From positions 1-61,173 of the forward strand of contig NZ_JACBGN010000008.1 of NCBI RefSeq assembly GCF_013401435.1: DNA of 61,173 nucleotides, given 5' to 3'. This document shows, piece after piece, positions 8,627 to 16,251 of this stretch. Under the pieces are notes generated by a model that was not told where the DNA came from, did not search any database, and worked only from the letters and a program-made list of their open reading frames with translations. The first letter of the stretch is position 1. The number at the start of each line of letters is the position of its first letter. A program made the translations under genes and the position numbers. Source of the DNA: Streptomyces sp. BR123. GTDB taxonomy: Bacteria > Actinomycetota > Actinomycetes > Streptomycetales > Streptomycetaceae.

Positions 8627-9418
8627 TCAGCGGGTATCGCGCTGGGCGTTCACGATGGCCGCAATGGTGCGCTCGACGCCCATCCGGCCCTGCACCTTCT
8701 CCGCGAAGCCGGGGAACTGTCCGGCGATGGCGCTCAAGAGCTTCAACTCGGCGGGGGCCACGTTCACTTCGCACAGGTTGCGTTCGACGGCCCGGATGAC
8801 GCCGGCGGACACCTGCGCCGGGGAGACCGTGCGCACGCCGGCCGGGGGCCTGGCTCCCGTCGCGGCGAACATGCCCGCCTCGCGCACGAATCCGGGCTGG
8901 ACGAGGGACACGCCCACACCCGTGCCGTGCAGGTCCTGGCGGAAGGCGAGGGCGAAGCCGCGCAGGCCGAACTTCGTCGCGTTGTACAGCGAGGACGACC
9001 TGCTGGCCGCCTTGCCGGAGATGGATCCGACGAAGGCGATGTGACCCCGGCGGGCCTCCACCATCCGGGGGGCGAGCAGGCGCGCCAGCAGCACCGGTGC
9101 GTGCAGGTTCACGGCGAGGGCGCGTTCGATCTGGGCGGGTGTGTAGTCCAGTACGACCCCGCTCGACGGCAGCGCCGCGTTGGCGACGAGTACGTCGACA
9201 TCGGCGCATTCCGATGCGAGGCGCTCAACGTCGGAGGGGTCCGCCAGGTCCGCGACGACGGCGCGGGCCCCGAACCGGTCGGCGACTGCCTTCAGCGCGT
9301 CCTCTCTGCGTCCGGTGAGGACGAGAGCCGCACCCTTCGCGGCCAGCGCCTGCGCGAGCGCCGTCCCGAGGCCCCCGGTGGCTCCGGTCAGCAGAACCGT
9401 CGATCCGTTGACACGCAT
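8627..9418 (-). CDS. Short-chain dehydrogenase/reductase
   Basis: 263 residues from the ATG at 9418, after a GAGAGGG ribosome binding site. The cofactor motif TGATGGLGTALA is near residue 10, NAA is at the end of strand 4, and the catalytic motif is S..(12-14)..YNATK with serine in GSISGKAAS. The Rossmann fold and length are those of classical SDRs; the preferred substrate is unknown. It is transcribed away from a TetR gene, with a 16-bp palindrome in the shared promoter region just upstream of the start, which suggests that regulator represses it. Confidence 0.88.
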   Translation of the reverse strand: MRVNGSTVLLTGATGGLGTALAQALAAKGAALVLTGRREDALKAVADRFGARAVVADLADPSDVERLASECADVDVLVANAALPSSGVVLDYTPAQIERALAVNLHAPVLLARLLAPRMVEARRGHIAFVGSISGKAASRSSSLYNATKFGLRGFALAFRQDLHGTGVGVSLVQPGFVREAGMFAATGARPPAGVRTVSPAQVSAGVIRAVERNLCEVNVAPAELKLLSAIAGQFPGFAEKVQGRMGVERTIAAIVNAQRDTR

Positions 9419-9437
9419 CCGTACCGCCCTCTCATTC

Positions 9438-9453
9438 GTTCGTTCGAACGAAC
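9438..9453. promoter_or_regulatory. 16-bp perfect palindrome, likely TetR operator
   Basis: GTTCGTTCGAACGAAC reads the same on both strands. It lies 20 bp upstream of the SDR start and between the divergent SDR and TetR genes, the usual place for a TetR operator. Occupation would be expected to block the SDR promoter. Binding is inferred from position and symmetry. Confidence 0.7.
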
Positions 9454-9582
9454 TGGACCCTAGAGGAGGAGCGTCCACGGTGTCCATGGCGCGACGGGCC
9501 GACATCCGTGCCCGGGAGCCCGGTCCGGCGCTCGGGCACCCGGTTCGTCAGGCGGTCTCCGCAGGGTGCGACCATTGCGGGC

Positions 9583-10224
9583 ATGGAGAAGGCAGCCGAC
9601 ACCCGCCAGCGCATCATCGACGCCGTCCTTCGGATCATCGGCGACGAAGGCATCGCCGCGCTGAGCAACCGGCGGATCGCGAAGGAAGCTCAGGTGTCCT
9701 TGGGCTCCGTCACCTACCACTTCGCCACCCAGCACGAGCTGCTCCGCGAAAGCCTGCTCCACTTCGTGGCCCAGGAGACCCGGCACTTCACCGAACTGGC
9801 CGAGAACTGCGCCACCATCGCCTGCCTCGACGTCGAAGGGGCGGCCGAGCTGGTGGAAACGGTCGCGGGAGGCACCGCCTTCGACAGTCGGCACATCGCA
9901 CCGTTCGAGCTGTACGTCCAGGCCGGGCGCGACGAGCGGCTCCGGGCCGCCGCGTCGGACTGCTTCGCCGCCTACGACAGGCTCGCCCACGGCATCCTGG
10001 AGCGCCTCGGCCTGCCGAACCCCCAGCGCCTCGCCGGCGCCGTGGTGGCGCTGGTCTTCGGGCAGCAGCTGAGGCGGCTGGCCACCGGTGCGCCGGCCGA
10101 GGAACTCGTGGACACCCTCCTGCTGCTGACCGGGAGCGCGGTCGGCACGGGCGGGGGCGCGGCGCAGGCCGACCGAGCGCACCGGGATCCTGCGACAGGC
10201 CGGCCCCTCGAAGGCCACCGCTGA
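9583..10224 (+). CDS. TetR-family transcriptional regulator
   Basis: 213 residues from the ATG at 9583. The N-terminal HTH reads DTRQRIIDAVLRIIG, then ALSNRRIAKEAQVSLGS with recognition helix VTYHFATQHELL, the standard TetR_N pattern. The rest is a helical ligand-binding domain; the last 25 residues are low-complexity. It is divergent from the SDR gene, with the palindrome at 9438-9453 between them. The pairing suggests local control of the reductase; the ligand cannot be inferred. Confidence 0.9.
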   Translation: MEKAADTRQRIIDAVLRIIGDEGIAALSNRRIAKEAQVSLGSVTYHFATQHELLRESLLHFVAQETRHFTELAENCATIACLDVEGAAELVETVAGGTAFDSRHIAPFELYVQAGRDERLRAAASDCFAAYDRLAHGILERLGLPNPQRLAGAVVALVFGQQLRRLATGAPAEELVDTLLLLTGSAVGTGGGAAQADRAHRDPATGRPLEGHR

Positions 10225-10631
10225 ACCAGCGGCCCAGCCTGTACGAGGGGCCGAGCACAAAGGCCGAAATCGGGCGTCCGCCTTCGGTTTCCCGCCGGTG
10301 CGCAGGAACGGGCGGCCCTTGCGCAGTCCCGCGATCCTCGTCGCCCGGACCGCGATCCGCCCGGTCCGGCGGGCTCGGGGTTCAGCCGAAGCAGACGGCC
10401 AGGGGACGTGTTCTGCTCCGTGAAGGGGCCTTCAGTTCGTGCATCGTCGCCCACGCGGCTGCAGCAGCCGTCCGGCGGGGCGAACAGCACCCGTTCCGGC
10501 CGGGGCCACCGCCGGTCCCGGACCCCGCGGGCAGCGATCCCGGCCGCACGTCGCGAAGCGCACCGGCGGCAGGCCGGCCTGTTCGGGCAGCACGGCGTGT
10601 GCCGCCGGAACTCCCCGCCTCCGGCGTGCCC
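10225..10631. other. Intergenic region without a convincing gene
   Basis: About 400 bp between the ends of the converging TetR and TmrB-like genes. All open frames are arginine/proline-rich shadows. No convincing hairpin or repeat was found. Confidence 0.45.
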
Positions 10632-11165
10632 TCAGGCACCGACGTGGTCGAGGACGGCCTCGGCGAGCTCCTGCGGTGTCAACTCGCCGTCCAGCAGGAC
10701 GGTGTCCTGCGGCAGGGAATCCACGGCGGCCAGACAGGACGGGATCCTGGACTTGCACCAGGCGCGGACCCGTTCGTCCTTGTCCGGGTCGCCGGGAGTG
10801 AGACTGCGACTGTCGATGCGCTTGAGCAGGACCTCTTCCGGCACGTTCAGGAAGAAGTGGTGAACGTTGATTCCCGCCCCGTCCAAGGCATCGAATATCT
10901 CGCCGAGATAGGCCGGGTCGACCAATGTCATCGGCACGAGCAGCGGCCTCTGATACTCCTCGGCAAGCCCCGCAGCCATGTTCGCGACCTGGCGTCGCCA
11001 CTGCCGCAGGTCCTGGAAGTCGCCCGTGGGGACCTCGACGATCTCCCGGAGCACGAAACCGATCATCTCCGGATCGAAGACCAACGCCTCCGGCCAGCGC
11101 GCACGCAGTTCCTCGACCAGCGTGCTCTTTCCGCTGCCGAAGGCACCGTTCACCCAGACGATCAC
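10632..11165 (-). CDS. TmrB-like P-loop ATPase
   Basis: 177 residues if translation starts at the GTG at 11165, which follows GGGGAG and gives the start VIVWVNGAFGSGKST; in-frame ATGs at 11180 and upstream are also possible. The Walker A GAFGSGKS is at residues 7-14. The order VFDPEMIGFVLREIV, LLVPMTLVDP and HHFFLN follows Bacillus TmrB, a tunicamycin-resistance ATPase that is thought to bind the drug. The family also includes chloramphenicol phosphotransferase-like and other small kinases. Activity on tunicamycin is not shown here. Confidence 0.8.
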   Translation of the reverse strand: MIVWVNGAFGSGKSTLVEELRARWPEALVFDPEMIGFVLREIVEVPTGDFQDLRQWRRQVANMAAGLAEEYQRPLLVPMTLVDPAYLGEIFDALDGAGINVHHFFLNVPEEVLLKRIDSRSLTPGDPDKDERVRAWCKSRIPSCLAAVDSLPQDTVLLDGELTPQELAEAVLDHVGA

Positions 11166-11322
11166 AAGCGCTCCCCTCATGGCGTCACCGACGCGCGGCG
11201 TGACGAGCACCCCACGGGTGCACGTCAGTTCCCACGCGTCCCACCCGCTTGAGGTTCCCGGGGAGGCGGCCGGCCGGGGCCGGAGTCGGCTGTCACGGAG
11301 CTGCCGACCCGTTCGGTGTACT

Positions 11323-11353
11323 GCGCAGACCGGCGCAGGGAGCCGGTCTGCGC
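11323..11353 (-). terminator. Perfect 12-bp hairpin, likely cutA terminator
   Basis: GCGCAGACCGGC and its exact reverse complement flank a 7-nt loop, about 110 bp past the cutA stop on the minus strand. There is no T-run, which is normal for high-GC actinomycete terminators. Confidence 0.65.
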
Positions 11354-11462
11354 GGTCGCAGGACGCCGGGTGCCTGGCTCGGTGCGTGTTCGCCCCGCCG
11401 CAGGGGCCCGCACTCGAACGGGGTGTCGCGGCAATTCCCGCCGCGGCACCCCCGCACCCGTG

Positions 11463-11801
11463 TCAGGCGCCGCCCCGGGTCTCGGTCTGCGCCCACGCCA
11501 GATACGCCTCCGTGGCGCCGGTCGCCGGCAGGACGATCCACTGCGGCACCTCGTAGGGGTGCCGAGCGTGTGCCCACTCCCGCAGCTGCTCCACCCGGTC
11601 CTCTGTGGTCTTGAAGGAGATCCGGTACTCCCGCTCGTGCTGCACCGCGCCCTTCCACCAGTAGAAGGCGGTCATGCGCGCGTCCACGTGGGCCCCGGCG
11701 GACAGCCGGGCCTCCACCGCGCCCCGCGCCAGCTCGTACGCCTTCGACTCGTCGTCCACCGTGGTCTGTACGATCACGATCCGGTTCTCGCTGCCGGCCA
11801 C
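11463..11801 (-). CDS. cutA: CutA1 divalent-cation tolerance protein
   Basis: 112 residues from a GTG start preceded by GAGGAGG. The CutA1 fold markers are VQTTVDDESKAYELARG, the middle FYWWKGAVQHEREYRISFKT, and the C-terminal HPYEVPQWIVLPATGATEAYL, all in the right order. CutA1 is a trimeric ferredoxin-like protein tied to tolerance of divalent metals such as copper, although its exact function is still debated. It is a single-gene unit ending at the hairpin at 11323-11353. Confidence 0.95.
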   Translation of the reverse strand: MAGSENRIVIVQTTVDDESKAYELARGAVEARLSAGAHVDARMTAFYWWKGAVQHEREYRISFKTTEDRVEQLREWAHARHPYEVPQWIVLPATGATEAYLAWAQTETRGGA

Positions 11802-11883
11802 TCTGCCTCCTCGGTCGGTGCCCAGGCTCTCACAGCCGACAACCGCCGCCGGGTGCCGCCGTCCGGGCCGGTCACCGGGCCGG

Positions 11884-12480
11884 TCACCGGGGCGTGGCCG
11901 CGAGGCCGCGCAGCAGGACGTCGAGCGTGAGGTCCGTCGCCTCGGACAGCGACGCGTCCTCCAGGAGGGAGGCGACCGCGAGCGTCGCCAGGCCGTGCAG
12001 CGCGGAGAAGGCGACCTGGGCCAGGCGTCCCGGGTCGTCCGCCCGGACGACGCCCTGCCGCTGCCCTTCGGCGATCAGCTCGCCGGCGATCTCCAGGCTG
12101 CGGCGCCCGAGTTCGCGCAGTTCCTCGCTGGGGTCGTCGGAGTGTTTGACGGTGAACATCAGCTCGAGCAGGGGCGCGTGCGCGACGGCGAAGTCCACGT
12201 ACGCCCGCCCCAGGACTTCCAGTCGGGCCGGCACGGGGCCGGGGGCCGCGGCCGCGGCGCGCAGGCGTTCGTTCAGCCGCGTGAAGCCGTTGACGGCGAG
12301 GGCGTCGAGCAGGGCCCGGCGGTCGCGGAAGTGGCGGGCCGGCGCCGCATGGCTGACTCCGAGGTCGCGTGCGAGGGCCCGTAGGGACAATCCGTCGGCG
12401 CCCGAGGCCACGAGGACCTGCTCCGCCCGTTCCAGCAGCGCGGCCCTGAGGTTGCCGTGGTGGTAGGACCCGTCGGCCAA
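11884..12480 (-). CDS. TetR-family regulator (WHG-domain type)
   Basis: 198 residues from a TTG at 12480 after a GGGGGG ribosome binding site. The N-terminus SYHHGNLRAALLERA and the HTH LSLRALARDLGVSHAAPARHF are typical of TetR regulators with a WHG-type C-terminal domain. It is divergent from an SDR gene across 93 bp that hold two small palindromes and a good promoter. It probably represses that SDR and itself. Confidence 0.9.
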   Translation of the reverse strand: MADGSYHHGNLRAALLERAEQVLVASGADGLSLRALARDLGVSHAAPARHFRDRRALLDALAVNGFTRLNERLRAAAAAPGPVPARLEVLGRAYVDFAVAHAPLLELMFTVKHSDDPSEELRELGRRSLEIAGELIAEGQRQGVVRADDPGRLAQVAFSALHGLATLAVASLLEDASLSEATDLTLDVLLRGLAATPR

Positions 12481-12493
12481 GACGACCCCCCTT

Positions 12494-12536
12494 CGAATGT
12501 TGTCATTGACTACAAAGCTGACTCTGTCTACATTCG
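12494..12536 (+). promoter_or_regulatory. Promoter (TTGACT-17-TACATT) within inverted repeats
   Basis: A sigma-70-like promoter reads TTGACT at 12506-12511, a 17-bp spacer and TACATT at 12529-12534, pointing at the SDR gene. CGAATGT at 12494-12500 is inverted at 12530-12536, and the interior holds GTCATTGAC and GACTCTGTC, two small palindromes. The overlap of palindromes with the -35 and -10 boxes fits repression by the divergent TetR protein. Confidence 0.6.
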
Positions 12537-12573
12537 ATTATGGACCAGCCGCCCTGAGAGGGAGTAGTTCGCG

Positions 12574-13362
12574 ATGCCCATGACGTACGAGAACACCGTG
12601 GCCCTCGTCACCGGGGCGAGCGCCGGCCTCGGCGTCGAGTTCGCCCGCCAGTGGGCCGAGCGCGGTGCCGACCTCATACTCACCGCCCGCCGTATCGACC
12701 GCCTGGAGACGCTCGCCGCCGACCTGGAGGGCCGGTACGGCGTGAAGGCCCACGTGATCGCCTCGGACCTGGCGCAACCGGGCGCCGCGACCGCTTTGCG
12801 CGACGAGATCGCGGGCCGCGGCCTGACGGTGCAGACACTGATCAACAATGCCGGCTTCGGCAGCCACGGCCCGGTCGCCGACCAGGATCCCGCGCAGATG
12901 GACGAGATGATCAGGCTGAACGTCCTGGCCGTCACGGAGCTCACCCGGGCGTTCCTGCCCGGACTGGTCGCCGACGGCCGCGGGGCTCTGGTCAACATCG
13001 CCAGTGTCGCCGCGTACCAGCCGACCCCGGCCATGGCCGTGTACGGCGCCACGAAGGCCTTCGTCCTGAACTTCACGGAGGCCGTGGCGTACGAGACGCG
13101 GGCCTCGTCTCTGCGTGTCCTGGCCGTCTCGCCGGGGCCCGTGAGCACCGAATTCTTCGATGTCGTCGGCAGCCGTGACGCGGCCGTGGGCCGGATGGCG
13201 ACGCCCGCACAGGTCGTGACCGCCGCGCGGCGGGCGCTGGAGCGCCGCTCGGCCCCTCCCAGCGTGGTCGTCGGACTGGGCAACCGTCTCTCCGCGCTCG
13301 CCTCGGCGCTGGCGCCCCGGCGTGCGGTGCTGGCCGTGGCCGGGCGCGCTCTCAAGGCCTGA
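12574..13362 (+). CDS. Short-chain dehydrogenase/reductase
   Basis: 262 residues from the ATG at 12574. Cofactor motif TGASAGLGVEFA, structural NNAGFG, and catalytic serine with YGATKAF are all present; the arginine after strand 2 (TARR) suggests NADP. Its C-terminus is longer than in classical SDRs and ends in alanine-rich helices. This is the second TetR/SDR divergent pair within 4 kb, though the two reductases are not close copies. Confidence 0.9.
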   Translation: MPMTYENTVALVTGASAGLGVEFARQWAERGADLILTARRIDRLETLAADLEGRYGVKAHVIASDLAQPGAATALRDEIAGRGLTVQTLINNAGFGSHGPVADQDPAQMDEMIRLNVLAVTELTRAFLPGLVADGRGALVNIASVAAYQPTPAMAVYGATKAFVLNFTEAVAYETRASSLRVLAVSPGPVSTEFFDVVGSRDAAVGRMATPAQVVTAARRALERRSAPPSVVVGLGNRLSALASALAPRRAVLAVAGRALKA

Positions 13363-13439
13363 TCCGGCCCCGCCCGCACGCTCGGGCTTCTACCGCACCG
13401 GTCGGCGGGGATGCCGTCCGGAGTCAGCCCACGACGGAG

Positions 13440-14951
13440 TCAGCCCGCGACCTGTGCGGAGGCAGTGGGGCCACCGTCCGGCCCCGCGTATCCGGTCATC
13501 CGCACCGGTTCCGTCCCGGCCGGGTTGTGGCGCGCCGCCCAGCTTTCGAGGGCTGCCCTGCAGGCGTGGTCCAGGTGCCGGACGTCCGTCAGGTCGAGCT
13601 CGATGGGCTGGTCCTTCGGGAGTGCCTCCAGGGACTGCAGGATGCGGGGCAGGCGGAGGAAGGTGGCGTTGCCGGAGAGGGTCACCACGATCCGTCCGCC
13701 GGTGAGTGCGCGCGTCTCGACATGGACGTGGGAGGTCTCCCACGCCGACTTGGCCACCGCCAGCACCAGCCCGAGCACCACCCCTTCGAACATGCTGGTC
13801 GTGAGGATGGCGACGGCCGTGATCGCGAGGATGGCCAACTCGCCGCGGTGCCCGCGCCACAGCGCGATGAGTTCCTTGACGGGGATCAGTTTGCAGCCCG
13901 CGTGGACCAGTACGCCTGCGAGGGCCGCGAGCGGGATGATCCCGATCGCGACCGGGAGCAGCGCGGTGAACATCAGCAGCCACAGTCCGTGGAGGATGCG
14001 GGAGGCCTTGGTCTTCGCGCCCGCCTGGACGTTGGCGGAGCTGCGGACGATGACCGCGGTCATCGGCAGGGCACCGAGTGCACCGCACACGGTGTTGCCG
14101 ATGCCCTGGGCGACGAGTTCCTTGTCGTAGTGGGTGCGCGGGCCGTCGTGCATCCGGTCAACCGCCGCGGCGCTGAACAGCGATTCCGCCGACGCGATCA
14201 GGGCGAAGCCCAGGACGGTGCCGAGCACGGCGGTACTGCCCAGGGACGTGAGATCGCCCAGGGCGGGCGGCTGGATCGCCTCGACGAGTCCCTGCACCTG
14301 CACGCTGGCGACGTCCAGGCCGCCGATCGCCGTGGCGGCGGTGGCGAGGGCCACGGCGGCCAGCGGGGCGGGCACCAGCCGCACTCTGGCGGGCATCCGC
14401 TTCCACCCGACGAGGACGGCAATGGTGCCCAGGCCGACCGCGAAGGAGGTGAGCGCGTTTCCGCCGGCGGCGATGTCCCCCGCCAGACCCGCGGTGCCGA
14501 GGACCTTCTCCGGGCCCGAGCCCGGCTGTTTGACACCGGCCATCGTGTACAGCTGCCCGAAGACGAGCACGAGTCCGATGCCGGCCAGCATGCCCTGCAC
14601 GACGGACACGGAGATCGCCCGGAACCAGCGGCCGAACCGCAGCAGACCGAGCCCGATCTGGAGCATTCCGCTGGCCAGGACGATGGCGCCGAGCATGCCG
14701 AGGCCGAATTCCCGTACCGCTTCGAAGACGAGCACGGTCAGGCCGGCCGCCGGGCCGCTGACCTGCAGGGCGCTCCCGGGCAGGAAGCCCACCACCAGTC
14801 CGCCGACGATGCCGGTGATCAGGCCGAGTTCGGCGGGCACGCCCGAGGCCACGGCCACCCCGACGCAGAGCGGCAGGGCCACGAGGAACACCACGAGTGA
14901 GGCGAGCACGTCCTGGCGTACGGCTGCAGGGTTCCCGAAAACGGCAAGCAC
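13440..14951 (-). CDS. SulP-family anion transporter with STAS domain
   Basis: 503 residues from a GTG at 14951 preceded by GGGAGGA; the ATGs at 14975 and 14990 lack such a site and overlap the preceding gene. Hydrophobic segments cover residues 15-385, beginning ASLVVFLVALPLCVGVAVASG and including the conserved SGPAAGLTVLVFE. The last 100 residues form a STAS-like domain (LTDVRHLDHACRAALESW). SulP proteins move sulfate, bicarbonate or dicarboxylates. The carbonic anhydrase gene 35 bp upstream in the same direction favours bicarbonate, as in BicA-like systems. Confidence 0.9.
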   Translation of the reverse strand: MLAVFGNPAAVRQDVLASLVVFLVALPLCVGVAVASGVPAELGLITGIVGGLVVGFLPGSALQVSGPAAGLTVLVFEAVREFGLGMLGAIVLASGMLQIGLGLLRFGRWFRAISVSVVQGMLAGIGLVLVFGQLYTMAGVKQPGSGPEKVLGTAGLAGDIAAGGNALTSFAVGLGTIAVLVGWKRMPARVRLVPAPLAAVALATAATAIGGLDVASVQVQGLVEAIQPPALGDLTSLGSTAVLGTVLGFALIASAESLFSAAAVDRMHDGPRTHYDKELVAQGIGNTVCGALGALPMTAVIVRSSANVQAGAKTKASRILHGLWLLMFTALLPVAIGIIPLAALAGVLVHAGCKLIPVKELIALWRGHRGELAILAITAVAILTTSMFEGVVLGLVLAVAKSAWETSHVHVETRALTGGRIVVTLSGNATFLRLPRILQSLEALPKDQPIELDLTDVRHLDHACRAALESWAARHNPAGTEPVRMTGYAGPDGGPTASAQVAG

Positions 14952-14986
14952 GATTGACTGTCCTCCCGATTTCATGCCGCGCCGGT

Positions 14987-15607
14987 TCACAGGACACCGA
15001 ACGCCGGAGTGCCGTCTTCGGCCCGGTGCACCCTCACGGAGCCGGTGTGCACCTCGTAGTACCAGGCGTGCAGTCCCAGCCGGCCCGCCTCGACGCCTTC
15101 CTTCACACAGGGGTAGCCCCGCAGCGTCTCCAGCTGTGCGAGGGCGTGGGCCTGCACGGCCTCCGCGACGTCGGACGAGTTCTCCGCCAGTGAGCGGACG
15201 GCCGCGTCGGGGGGTACGGCCTCGTCCAGCCAGTCGCGGACGGCCGGTACGGAGGAGAGGTCCTCACCGCGGACCACGGCCCCTATCGCGCCGCAGTGGG
15301 AGTGCCCGCAGACGATGACGTCGCGGACGCCGAGCACGCGGACGGCGTACTCGACGGTGGCCGCCTCACCGGTGGGGCGGCCGTCGTCGGGGTAGGCAGG
15401 GACGATGTTGCCGGCGGTGCGCAGCTCGAAGAGCTCGCCCGGGCGTGCGCCGGTGATCAGAGCGGGTACGACGCGCGAATCCGAACAGGTGATGAACAGT
15501 GCTTCCGGGGACTGCCCCGCCTCCAAGGTTTGGAAGTGTTCGGCGTGCCGGGGGTCGGCTACATGAGTGGCCGAAAAGGAACGCGCATTGTCGATCAGGG
15601 ACTTCAT
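14987..15607 (-). CDS. Beta-class carbonic anhydrase
   Basis: 206 residues from the ATG at 15607 after AGGAGGCAGG. The zinc site is complete: C41 in TCSDSRV with the D43/R45 dyad, and H102 and C105 in CGHSHCGAIGA. The enzyme interconverts CO2 and bicarbonate in the cytoplasm. It heads a two-gene unit with the SulP transporter, so it probably supplies or consumes the transported bicarbonate. Confidence 0.95.
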   Translation of the reverse strand: MKSLIDNARSFSATHVADPRHAEHFQTLEAGQSPEALFITCSDSRVVPALITGARPGELFELRTAGNIVPAYPDDGRPTGEAATVEYAVRVLGVRDVIVCGHSHCGAIGAVVRGEDLSSVPAVRDWLDEAVPPDAAVRSLAENSSDVAEAVQAHALAQLETLRGYPCVKEGVEAGRLGLHAWYYEVHTGSVRVHRAEDGTPAFGVL

Positions 15608-16251
15608 GATGGCCTGCCTCCTGCGCCTGCGCGGCTTGGGGCCGGGGCGCGGTGTGGTCGGGTCGGGGTCGGTCAGGAGGTGTGGACGGGCGTGACCGGT
15701 TTACGTCGACGCCATGCCCTGGGGACATGCCCACACCCCACTGCGGCTCATTCTGGTTCGCAGCCGCAACTCACACTTTACTATCACATTGCCTTGTGGC
15801 GACAGCTTGTTTGTTGTCAGAAGCAGTACAAAAATGGGCACTTGGAGGGAGTCGACACTCCATTCGAACCGTCACCCGTTCCCCACGGACCAGCCGCTTC
15901 GCACCAGGGATCAGGACCGAGGTCCGCCGCCGACACCTCGGGTGCGGTCGGCGCACCGGCTGCGCGGGGGACTGAGCACCCGTCAGCAGGTCATTGGGGG
16001 CCGCACACTGTGTCCCAACTTCGTAACGAGACCGCTCCCCACGACCTGCCCCGTGGGCACCCGTACACTGCAACTCGCTTGCGTGACAGGCAATTTGACT
16101 GTTCATCATTTCCTGCCGGAAGGTGACGTTCAGGCATCCAGGGGTCCGTTCCCGTTTGTCCGGATTCGCTGGCGCGCCCGTCTGGCAGGCTTTCGGCACC
16201 CCACTCCTCCGAGCTTGGCCGTCAAGCCGAGTGAATAGCCCTGGGGGGCTT
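15608..16251. other. Intergenic leader region upstream of the secreted surface protein
   Basis: About 640 bp with a notably lower-GC stretch at 15770-15845. It must hold the divergent promoters of the carbonic anhydrase gene and of the secreted protein. A plus-strand frame from the ATG at 15714 could give 174 residues but has no recognisable domain and weak coding character, so it is not called as a gene. No clear -10/-35 pair could be fixed. Confidence 0.45.
16237..16250 (+). promoter_or_regulatory. Short hairpin covering the ribosome binding site
   Basis: AGCCC and GGGCT form a 5-bp stem with loop TGGG immediately before TATG. The G-run that would serve as ribosome binding site lies in the loop and 3' arm, so folding could hide it. 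Confidence 0.4.

Noticed and set aside
15714..16238. Possible 174-residue protein before the secreted surface protein
   Set aside because: No domain, no good ribosome binding site and weak coding character; left as a leader region.
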